Made by a program: the position numbers and the translations under genes. 64,000 nt of DNA from Pomphorhynchus laevis (Eukaryota; Acanthocephala; Palaeacanthocephala; Echinorhynchida; Pomphorhynchidae): the NCBI GenBank assembly GCA_012934845.2, contig WNNJ02003009.1, forward strand, positions 108,510 through 172,509. The letters are read 5' to 3'. Shown here piece after piece: positions 55,940 through 64,000 of this stretch. Below the pieces are notes generated by a model. The model was not told the origin of the DNA, ran no database searches, and worked only from the letters and a program-made list of their open reading frames with translations. The first letter of the stretch is position 1; every line of letters starts with the position of its first letter.

Positions 55940-58915
55940 GTTGATAACCATGGAGAAATTGGAATTCTATTTATGTCACTAGACTCAAAAGTTTTAAGAA
56001 TAGTTACTTGTAGCTAAACTGAGGGGAAGAGTTAACAATTGGCGTGAAGAGGGTGTATTAATAATTGGATTTGAACTTAAGAGAGACGCCAAAGCGGGTG
56101 TATGACCTTTTGTATAAGGGGGCGGGAGTATGTTTCCCTACAAGAAGGGATATCAATCAATCTACGAATTGGACAGAGATTGCGGAGAATCAAGGTAGAT
56201 GAGCGTACTTTATCTCTAACAAAAGTTTAAGTGCAAGTCGGTTGTCGAAATGGAAGCCTAAGAAAACGATTGTCAACAATATGAAGAATTGTAGAATTTA
56301 ATGATACGGAGGGAAGTTCTAAGCCGGGGCGTCGAGGAAGGATCCACATTATTTTGGATTTATTAGGATTCTGAGAAAGGCGAAGGGAAGAGAAATAATT
56401 GAAAATTGCGGCAAGCTGCTGGAAGCAGAAACACTAAGATTATGAATACGATAATCAGGTACATGAGCATAGATGATAATATCATCAGCATATTGCATAA
56501 CATGGAAATTAAATGTATGAGAAATAGAAGACAAATCACCAAGAAGAAGATAGAAAAGCAAAGGGCCTAATACGGAGCCTTGTGGAACACCGGACGGGAT
56601 GGAAGAATGGAAAAGAGAAGAGTTAGAAGACACGCGAAAAGAACGGTGTTTGATATATACGAAGAAATCCAAACTACAGTCGGTAAAGAGAAGCCATAAT
56701 TATGACGAAGACGATGGAGAAGAATCGAGTGATCGACGATGTCAAAAGCATATGAGAGATCAAGAGAAACTGTGACACTACATAATTTTTGATCGCACGA
56801 GATGAGTAAGTCGTTATGAACTTTAAGACAGCCAATTTCAGTAGAGTAATTAGAGCGTAAAGAGGCTTGGAAGGAAGGAAATTGGTTGGAGGAAAAGAGA
56901 TACGCATTAACTTGTTTGAGAACGAGACGCTCAAGGAGTTTAAAAATGGTTGGGAGAAGTGAGATGAGACGGTACGAAGATGGTAGTGATGAGTCGAGAG
57001 ATTGCGTTTTGATGAGAGGACGAACAGTGGCGCATTCATGGATGGAAGGAAATGTACGGCTACGGATGGACGAGTTGAACAATGTGGTTAGGAAGGGTAA
57101 GATAAAGGAGCAGATATTTTTAAGCAAGTGAGTGGGAATTGGGTCAGAAGGAGAGGTTTTATTAGGTAATGACAGCAGAACCGAAGAAACTTCATCAGAC
57201 GAAACGGGAAGAAGGTGGAATAGTTCTGGGAGGGAAGTATTTAAAGAGAAGAGTGGGTACAAGGGGGCTATGGGTAGTAGGGAAAGTAAATTAGATAGCT
57301 TAGTTTGTAGATAAGAAGAGAATTCATCAGGATTTATATTACAAGAAGTAGATGATCGTGAAAGAATTGAGTTTAAGATTTTCCAATGAGATTTAGAGTT
57401 GGAAGATGACTCGAGTTGATTTCGCTAAAAGATAGTACGTTTAGTACGCATAAGAATAAGATGGGAACGGCGGATAGAAAGATGGGAAGTACAAAGATTT
57501 GGAATGAGTGAGTTTGGAGAACGTTTAAGAAAACTATTAAACACACGAAAAGAGTGACAGAGTCGACGCTTAGAAAGACTACAGTAGGAATCGAACCGGG
57601 GAGCATGGCTCAAGCGCTGAGAACATCGTGGTCGACTAGGCAGAAGGTTATTGAGAATATTCGTAAGTATAGAATCAAACATAATGAAGAGATCACCGGG
57701 AGAGATAATTAAGAGGAAGTGAAAGGAGTGAAGAATTGAGAAGGCTGAACAGAGAATATGTATATCGAGAATTTTCCGGGGTCGACTCGGAGTAGCTAAT
57801 GTTCAAGGCGGAGAAGGAGGATGGGGATGAAAACGAGTAAGGGTGACAAGGAAATGATCGGACAAACCAGGATTAGTAATTGACAAGGAGGTATAGTCAT
57901 TGAAGCAGTTGAGAACAGCAATGATGTCGAGAGCACCGCCGGGAATATGAGTGGGGCTTGTTGAAAGTAATTTATAGTTAAAATCAGAAAAATTGATTAG
58001 TTAGAGTAAAAGAGTCAGATTCAGCTGGACGATGAAGACGAATGTTAAAGTCACCGAGAACAAACGAAGGAGTATAAGACAATAAGCAGTGAGAAAGAAG
58101 ATCGGCAATGTCATTAAAGAACATACGAGAAGGGCGGCTGAGCCTGGACGGTATATAATGACAAGTTCCTTAGGGAAAGGAGTTGATCATCTGCATATGA
58201 GTTATTCGAACGAAGTGTAACGGATGTTAGCGTTAATTTTACCTAAAGCCGTCATGTGTCGAGCAATGACAAAAGTACCGCCATGGTTAGAAGTAGTAGA
58301 TGTGAGAGAGACAATTGGACGAGCTTATTAAACTAAAGAACAACCAGAGTGACATAGACGACGAATAGCAAGATCGTCAGTGTCCGAGTGCCAGGATTCG
58401 GTAATGCAGAGAATGGATCGAAGATATCAAGGAGCAGATCAGCTCTATGAAGAATGGAGCAAGTGTTGAAAAAACAAAGACGAAAAATATGCTCAGGAGC
58501 GAGATCGACTTGCAGATAAGACAGAGGAGAGATGGGGCGTCATCGAATTTTCGGCCTCGTGTGTACGACGTGAAAATTTCCATTGATTTGACGGATTGAT
58601 AAGGATGACTCGATGTTTGTTTCACGTCGATGTTTCTCAATGCGAGCTAAATTGAGTTGGGCAATATCAGAAAGTGAGCGGTCAGGAAAGATACGACAAG
58701 TAGACAAAGTGGTAAGAAGTTTAAAACGATGGAAGAGTACCAAGGATGCATGTGAACTATGTCGGAAAACGATTTTTAGGAGTGTAGGACTGAAATGATT
58801 GGATTTAGTGGATTTGTTTAAACGGATCAAAGATACAGGAGCGATATTATTGAAGAGGGATGGATTATCATCAGGAAGAATGGTTAAGAGGAAATACCTG
58901 AAGGCAGATAATAAT
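55940..58915 (-). mobile_element. Near full-length LINE (family D, CR1/Jockey-like)
   Basis: Minus-strand LINE. ORF1 remnants lie at 58377-58915 (FPDRSLSDIAQLNLARIEKH), with a diverged endonuclease region at 57370-58350. The reverse transcriptase has LPVSSDEVSSVLLSLPNKTS, SYRLISLLPTIFKLLERLVL, FQASLRSNYSTEIGCL, VSLDLSYAFDIVDHSILLHR (56567-57262), GVPQGSVLGPLLFYLLLGD and QYADDIIIYAH (56349-56672). The C-terminal end is decayed towards 55940. It is related to families B and C by the same motif style (LPNKTSP). YADD is intact, but ORF2 is split in several places. Confidence 0.75.
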
Positions 58916-59230
58916 CTTAAATAAATTCAATATTAATCTTAAATATAATTTAAAATAAGAACAAAACAACCATCATCTAAAACAATAATTAATATTTAAT
59001 TAAATAATTAATAATTCTAAAATCTTAATATTGGAATATTTATATTTTTACATTAAAATGTACTATAAAATACGTAGACTCAACTGATCTGAATTTTTCA
59101 AATTAAGTATTAAAGAAGTAAGCAATGAAAACATTCAAAATTTACTCGACGCTCTAGATTAGGGTTGTTCACCTCAGTTCTCGTACTCGATACAACTATT
59201 CAAATAGTGTCAATCATCACTTTTTATTAA
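58916..59230. other. A+T-rich spacer
   Basis: No gene is seen. AAAATACGTAGACTCAACTG at about 59068 is a piece of the foldback-family end seen at 3.4 kb and 61.0 kb. Confidence 0.5.
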
Positions 59231-59234
59231 CAAC

Positions 59235-59608
59235 AAAATGTTACAGTATAGTTTATGTCGATACTGATAACGTTGACTATACAATTAGGTAATTTATTTA
59301 CAGTGACTGTTTGGATCGATTGATCGATTGCGTGATAACTTAAACTTAAAATGTTGAAAAATAACCTTAAAATATTACAGTATAGTTTATGTCGATACTG
59401 ATAATGTTGACTATACAATTAGGTAATTTATTTACAGTGACTGTTTGGATCGATTGATCGATTGCGTGATAACTTAAACTTAAAATGTTAAAAAAAAACC
59501 TTAAAATGTTACAGTATAGTTTATGTCGATACTGATAATGTTGACTATACAATTAGGTAATTTATTTACAGTGACTGTTTGGATCGATTGATCGATTGCG
59601 TGATAACA
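59235..59608. repeat. 134-bp tandem repeat, about 2.8 copies
   Basis: The word TTACAGTATAGTTTATGTCG begins at 59241, 59375 and 59509, exactly 134 bp apart. Copies differ at only a few positions, and each contains TGGATCGATTGATCGATTGC. The high identity suggests recent expansion. Confidence 0.9.
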
Positions 59609-59739
59609 AAAACTTGATACAAATGAGAAATGCACTTTAAAGTTCTAAAATATAAAGATGATGAAAGAAATGATTCGCTGTGATATTATGAATGTGTGAT
59701 AACGCTAAAAGGATTGTAAAGTAGATGTGTAGAATGCAG

Positions 59740-61025
59740 ACGTACAAATCAAATCAGCTAACTGAGTTACGTATTTAATATAATTATAAAATTGAGAAAT
59801 AAAATAATGTTAAATCATAATTTAATAATAAAATAATTAAATAATTATAAATAATAAATAGTTGTCATGTGATTTTATATGATAATATAAAATTGTGAGC
59901 ATTTAAAATGTTAAAAAACTGGCGTAATTTTCACTTTCAGTTTGAGAACGTGTTAAATAATTTCATTGAGGAGATTTATATAAAATGGATATTGAAAGTT
60001 TAAGATAACGAACTTGATAAGGAGGGTTGACTTTGCAAAAACATACGGTAAGACAAAATATAATATTGTCAAAATTAACATCAAAAAATTCAAATGATTA
60101 TCGGAAGAGTTTTCGAATTTAAGAATATGGGAAATTGATTGAACTGTATTTGTCAAAAGTAAAATCACTAGAACTTTGAATTTTAAAAATTTAGTATAAT
60201 ACATTAAGAGTGGCCATTGTAAGCATAAGCTGACTTTCACTTCCACTAAAAGACATTTTCATAAAAGCTTGATCTCTCGAAATGGAATATCTTAACAAAA
60301 TTCGATTACAGCTGTTCGAAATTTGATTGATCGAGTTCCGATATTAAATCGCAATTGATTTTTCTGAATCGTACCATGTTCGTTTTAAGCGTACGACTCA
60401 AAATTCTATTTGAGAATCATATGGCAACACAGAACATTAACGAGTTGTATGAAGGTCAAAATATCGCCCAAAAGTATATAATAACGCATTAAGATATGAT
60501 TCAATTGGTTTATTAGTCAATTCATACATAAAAATAAACTTAAATTCTAAATTTAAATTTTAAATTTAAATTTTAAATTTTAGTTGATATAAATTATATA
60601 AAATCTTATATAACAATAACTTTTTATTCATAATTATTTATTTTAAATAAATGAGAAAAGTTACAAGTCAAGACATGCCTGACGTATCCTACAAAGGTTC
60701 AGCTGATCAATATACTAAAAACTGGTCCGTAGCTGGGTCACTCAAGCACTCCATAATGCACGCAGCGTTCTCTTTTTGAATTGCTGCACTAACGCGTTGC
60801 CGAAGGAAGGATGTGGCGCGTGGTTCCCCAGTCGCTCTTTTGATGTCGTTTCCAGACATCTTTATGAATCTTTGTAGGATACATCAAACATGTCTTGACT
60901 TGTAACTTTTCTCATTTATTTAAAATGATATATTATGTTATTATTTTATTATTTATTTGATTTAGCATTATTTTTTAATTTATAAATAATATAAAATACG
61001 TAGACTGATCTAATTAGCTGATAAT
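59740..61025. repeat. Foldback-family copies and spacer
   Basis: CAGCTAACTGAGTTACGTAT at 59762 and its inverted counterpart AAATACGTAGACTGATCTAA at about 60997 mark ends of the same foldback family as at 3.4 kb. A younger foldback (60640-60927) is inserted between A+T-rich arms at 60515-60640 and 60930-61000. The minus-strand open frame at 59953-60246 is A+T-rich and unrecognised. Confidence 0.5.
60640..60927. repeat. Well-preserved foldback (MITE-like) element
   Basis: The left arm at 60640-60696 (ATGAGAAAAGTTACAAGTCA, AGACATG, GTATCCTACAAAG) and the right arm at 60870-60927 (CTTTGTAGGATAC, CATGTCTTGACTTGTAACTT, TTCTCAT) are nearly perfect inverted repeats of about 57 bp. The interior of about 175 bp is more G+C-rich and non-coding. 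It is inserted in an older A+T-rich foldback copy. Confidence 0.85.
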
Positions 61026-61199
61026 TAGCTCATCTAATTATTGATGTGGATATTGTAGATATATATCCACTACAAGTCCACTGAATTACAAGATTATAGT
61101 TTGACTACAAAAAAATAAAAACAAACAAAGAACGATAGTATGATCAATGCCAATAGGCTGATATTGGTGTAGGATAGTATGGAAGAGTTGAAAAGTGTG

Positions 61200-61690
61200 A
61201 ATAATTAAATCAATTATTAAGGGACAAAAAAGAGCGGATACTGTTTAGAAGATGGAAAGGAGGCGGTTGAATGGACGGAGAAAGGCAGTTTATTCCAGAG
61301 GACAAGTAGCGGCAATAAAAGGGAGCGGTTGTCACAGTTTGAAGAAAATAATAGAACATGAAAAATAGAGTCACATAAACGAAGATTTATGAATTTGAGG
61401 CAAGATTTAGTAATGTTAGGAAGATGCAAAAAAGAAGGCGAGTTTGAAGAAAAGAGTCGAAAAGTGATGCAAAGTATCCGGAATAGAATGCGGATTCCAT
61501 AGTTAGCCAGTTGAGTTTAGATAGGTATAAGGAAATGTGATCAAAAAGGCGAAGGCCAAAAAGATACACACGGCGGAATTCACAAGGTGCTGGAAATGAA
61601 GAAGAGAGGATTTAGAGAAGGAATCAAAATGACTGAGGCAATAGTCGATGCTAGGAAACAATAGACTGGAGATAACAACAACAATTTCTT
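61200..61690 (-). mobile_element. 5'-truncated LINE copy
   Basis: The C-terminal RT region on the minus strand has SSLLFPSIDYCLSHFDSFSK and LLHFQHLVNSAVCIFLA, as in families B-D. It then reads LPLLVLWNKLPFSVHSTASF and ends near 61217. Its tail towards 61060 contains CCACTACAAGTCCACTGAAT, similar to other tails but without the hairpin. Confidence 0.65.
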
Positions 61691-61699
61691 GACAATAAA

Positions 61700-61875
61700 A
61701 AAACAAATAATATACAAGATTTTTCCTGTCAACAACTGGTCTGGGTGTCGAGTCGTGGAGGGATTGCACGAACAAAACTACTCCAGATATCGCGATCCTG
61801 GGTGACAGACTAGAGTTCTTTTTTAGATAGCCCAAGACGGTCTTCGGCCAGTCTTGAGATTTGATCTCATTACAG
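61700..61875 (-). mobile_element. Fragment of a second LINE type (RTE-like C-terminus)
   Basis: In one minus-strand frame the sequence reads VTQDRDIWSSFVRAIPPRLD, matching the style of LINE C-terminal ends where a DR...W motif closes the ORF. It is wedged between the truncated LINE at 61200-61690 and the mitochondrial block. Confidence 0.4.
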
Positions 61876-61879
61876 CTAG

Positions 61880-62150
61880 CACAAGACACCCCCCCACATG
61901 GGTGGGTAGGGTGAGCACGGTTGCGGGTATTAACAAAATCAAAGCTACATCTAAGTCCAACAATAAAAATACTAACACCATCGCGAAGAATCGGACAGAA
62001 AAGTTGCGGTTTTCCCTTGTTGGGATTGGGATCCACACATAAATCTGGTCAAAGCTTCCATACCCTTTATGTGACGGTTTAATACTACCCAAACTACTAC
62101 CCTTAGGAGGCTAACTAAAATAACAGCTATTATTAACCTACAAGGACAAA
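61880..62150 (-). pseudogene. nad3: nad3, mitochondrial NADH dehydrogenase subunit 3, degenerate
   Basis: On the minus strand the core NFSVRFFAMVLVFLLLDLDV is a clear match in style to ND3 (family pattern: FS-RFF...LFD-E--LLLP). It is preceded by a TGTGTGGATCCC-type stretch, equivalent to the CGFDP loop in another frame, and by a hydrophobic N-terminus (LIIAVILVSLLRVVVWVVL). Two frame changes split it. ND3 is a membrane subunit of respiratory complex I. It directly follows atp6 on the same strand. As a nuclear copy it would not be translated correctly. Confidence 0.65.
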
Positions 62151-62152
62151 CA

Positions 62153-62716
62153 CTACTCAACAAAAATCACCACTAATATTGAGAAAATTGCCCCCTGTAG
62201 TAGGGCTACAAATGTCTCCAAGCACACTACAGCCAACCACAATGGTGACAGTAGCACCGGTGTGCTGACGCCTCCAACCATTAGTGTCATTATTAACATT
62301 GACACATGTACCCTTGAGATGTTTATGGCCAAACGAACCCCCAAGGTTAATGGGCGAACTAGAACCCTTGTTAACTCGGCTAGCGGTAAAAATATACCCA
62401 AATGCCCTCTAACTCCGGCAATAAAAAAGTTCGCCAAATACGCCCTCAAGCTCCCTACTCTAACCGCCCAAGTCACACCCCATACTCAACACATCAACCT
62501 CGTCCCACAAACAAACCCATACCCCATGTTCCAAACCCACCGACCTCAACAGCGAATAAAAGTTGGATAAAACTATTAAACAAGATAACATAGACATTAG
62601 TAGGGGAAATCTAAACAATCGGTGGTTGAACAGCTTTATTAACACCCCCACACTGGTCCTCAAACTCGGGGCCCCATTGTTATTACCAACAAACCAACCC
62701 TGGCTAGTCTCCACAC
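62153..62716 (-). pseudogene. atp6: atp6, mitochondrial ATP synthase subunit a, degenerate
   Basis: The C-terminal half is intact in frame: GIFLPLAELTRVLVRPLTLG, VRLAINIS and LETFVALLQGAIFSILVVIF, matching the conserved Arg-containing helix and end of ATP6. Upstream the same frame reads through TGA codons that must be Trp (RLMCWVWGVTWAV), as in animal mitochondrial codes. The N-terminal part continues in another frame (FPLLMSMLSCLIVLSNF), so at least one frame change is present. It follows probable cox3 and precedes nad3. Confidence 0.7.
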
Positions 62717-63290
62717 ACCCTAGGCCCCACCACTAAGGATAATCCCCATACACAGGCCAGCCCTGATAGCAAATAAAGTACAACGCACAACATTAAAATC
62801 AACATACCTGCCTAAACTCGAGCTAGACATGTTCATATTGATTAAACTATGGCAAGAGAATTCCCGTAAGTATCCACTGCCTACACCTAATACCCGGTTA
62901 CAGGCAACCAAAACTAGGAACACCCCTGATAATAATAACACGCCTCGTCTTCCTGTATACACTAACGACTCTGGGGTGGTTGTAGGCTCCGACCCCCTTA
63001 CACCATACAAGTACAAAACTACAACAAATCCAACACCTAAAACTTTGGTAGGGGTGATTAATTTATTGTAAACATCAGTGCTTCTAGCATAAACCATCAG
63101 CATAAAAATCCCCCAACATTTACCATAGACAATATGATTCACCCTTCCCACCTTGCGTACTTAAACCCCCACAGTATCGCCACCAGACATACAATAAGTC
63201 ATAGATTTATAGATAACCCGCCATACCCCTTGACACTCACATTGGTCAAAAGGATTACACCGAAAATAACCAATAACAAAACCCCCACAA
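62717..63290 (-). pseudogene. cox3: Probable cox3, cytochrome c oxidase subunit III, degenerate
   Basis: Two overlapping minus-strand blocks. The first (about 63290-63056), with TGA as Trp, reads LWGFKYASWEG and FLCWWFMLEALMFTMN, matching the COX3 pattern W-R-D...EG...LFI-SE-MFF. The second (62720-63151) reads VLGVGFVVVLYLYG, then GVLLLSGVFLVLVACNRVLG and YVDFNVVRCTLF, corresponding to the LQ-EY, TG-HG-HV-IG-FL and YWHFVDVVW regions in order. Similarity is weak at the key His residues, so the call is tentative. One frame change lies near 63060. It sits between the large rRNA and atp6. Confidence 0.45.
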
Positions 63291-63370
63291 CCTGAACAAT
63301 GACATAAACCTAAATTAGGCGCAATTTCTGTCACGCAGGCTCCAATTATTGCCCCCTGCCCCCTTTGTAC
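63290..63370 (-). tRNA. Possible mitochondrial tRNA-Leu (UAG), weak
   Basis: Between the rRNA end and probable cox3, the minus strand carries GTGACAGAAATTGCGC (D-arm-like), then an anticodon arm CCTAATTTAGGTTTATG with TAG in the loop. The acceptor stem is not convincing. Position next to rrnL fits trnL in many animals. Confidence 0.25.
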
Positions 63371-64000
63371 TACAAAGGGTTTCTAAAAGATAAAACCGAT
63401 CTGGCACACGCCGATCTAAATCAGATCACGTACTCTCATAAAGTCGAACAAACTATTTAATAGGTGATCCAACATCGAGGTAGCAAACCAACCTGATACG
63501 CTGATAACCCTGTTATCCCTGTAGTAACTTAAACAGTGGAATCTTGCCTCTCACCTATTGCCCCAACAAAGTAATACTTTACCTAGCTTCCGGGGTCTTT
63601 CCGCCTTTTGCCCTTTAAAGTATTTTCCCTTAAAACTAATTTCTATTGACACTGCTCCATTCAAATATTTCTCCCCTTCATTCCAGATTGCAAAAAAAAC
63701 AACCTAATTATTATGCTACCTTAGAATAGTCAACTTACAACAGCCTTCAAAGTCTCAGCGGGCAAGGGCTACTATATATGAATATAGAAATGCTTTTAAT
63801 AAACATTTATTAAATGGCCCCATTTAAATGTAACGTCTACCTCTTTGCACTTTTATAATATAAATGATCATGGGCAGATTAACTCATTAAAAATATTATT
63901 CCAATAACGCGGGTTTGCTTTAAATAAATCCTATATCCTCTCAATTTGTAATAACAGTAAGACACTTTAAAGCATTTTCATTCTACATTTAACAATAAAA
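63371..64000 (-). rRNA. rrnL: Mitochondrial large-subunit (16S) rRNA, 3' part
   Basis: The minus strand contains the most conserved mt-LSU blocks in order: AAGGTAGCATAATAATTAG, AAAGACCCCGGAAGCT, ACTACAGGGATAACAGGGTT, GGTTGGTTTGCTACCTCGAT and GTACGTGATCTGA followed by GCCAGATCGGTTTTATC. These are the peptidyl-transferase and domain IV-VI landmarks of animal 16S rRNA. The gene continues beyond the window. Its G+C content is higher than that of the neighbouring nuclear DNA. With the frame-broken genes next to it, it is probably a nuclear mitochondrial insertion. Confidence 0.9.

Larger units (their letters stand above)
61876..64000 (-). other. Nuclear mitochondrial DNA insertion (numt) or chimeric join
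   Basis: The whole block is mitochondrial, on one strand, in the order rrnL - (trnL?) - cox3? - atp6 - nad3. It abuts a LINE fragment at about 61876. Frame changes and TGA-as-Trp codons mean that the protein genes cannot work in the nucleus. A misassembly joining mtDNA to nuclear DNA cannot be excluded from sequence alone. Confidence 0.7.

Noticed and set aside
61503-62036. A 177-codon minus-strand frame running from nad3 into a LINE
   Set aside because: It is a chance read-through across the numt/LINE junction in a frame that is not correct for most of its length.
62262-63071. Plus-strand open frames rich in Pro and Thr in the mitochondrial block
   Set aside because: They are the reverse complement of the atp6/cox3 remnants and appear because of the strand bias in G over C.
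1-64000. CRISPR array or prokaryotic operon
   Set aside because: No short direct repeats with regular spacers, and the genes are spliced and eukaryotic.

Overview
The window looks like animal (invertebrate) nuclear DNA: about 70% A+T, spliceosomal genes whose smallest introns cluster at 47-57 nt, and a dense load of retroelement debris. Metazoan origin is supported by a recognisable ATR kinase, a ribose-5-phosphate isomerase, and an animal-type mitochondrial block at the right end. No species call is possible.

Layout. 1-5 kb: exons of unrecognised genes, on + at 1190-1646 and 2146-2723, and on - at 3115-3866, where two alternative-looking last exons share the same first 44 bp. 5.5-9.6 kb: a Penelope-like element with its GIY-YIG domain in front of the reverse transcriptase (Naiad-type order), inside long inverted repeats. 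11.7-13.2 kb: a small unrecognised three-exon gene with a 26-nt intron. 15.2-24.1 kb: ATR, one 5.6-kb exon plus two short exons that complete the FAT/PIKK/FATC architecture; its second intron holds a minus-strand exon of another gene. 24-28 kb: gene-poor DNA with decayed retroelement pieces and an 85-bp tandem repeat. 28-45 kb: a LINE graveyard with several CR1/Jockey-like families, one with zinc knuckles in ORF1, nested in each other; one insertion has a clear 14-bp target-site duplication. 45.3-55.6 kb: RPIA, eight exons found, with introns inflated by Penelope remnants, SINEs, LINE pieces and large A+T-rich duplications. 55.9-61.9 kb: more LINE copies, a 134-bp tandem repeat and a clean foldback element. 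61.9-64 kb: on the minus strand, mitochondrial large rRNA, then probable cox3, atp6 and nad3, with TGA read as Trp and frame breaks. This is best explained as a nuclear mitochondrial insertion (numt) joined to a LINE tail.

The two recognised host genes belong to unrelated pathways (DNA-damage checkpoint signalling and the pentose phosphate pathway), and nothing suggests they are functionally linked. The main oddities are the permuted Penelope-like element and its structured terminal repeat, the duplicated last exon, the very short intron, the SINE palindrome and the numt.
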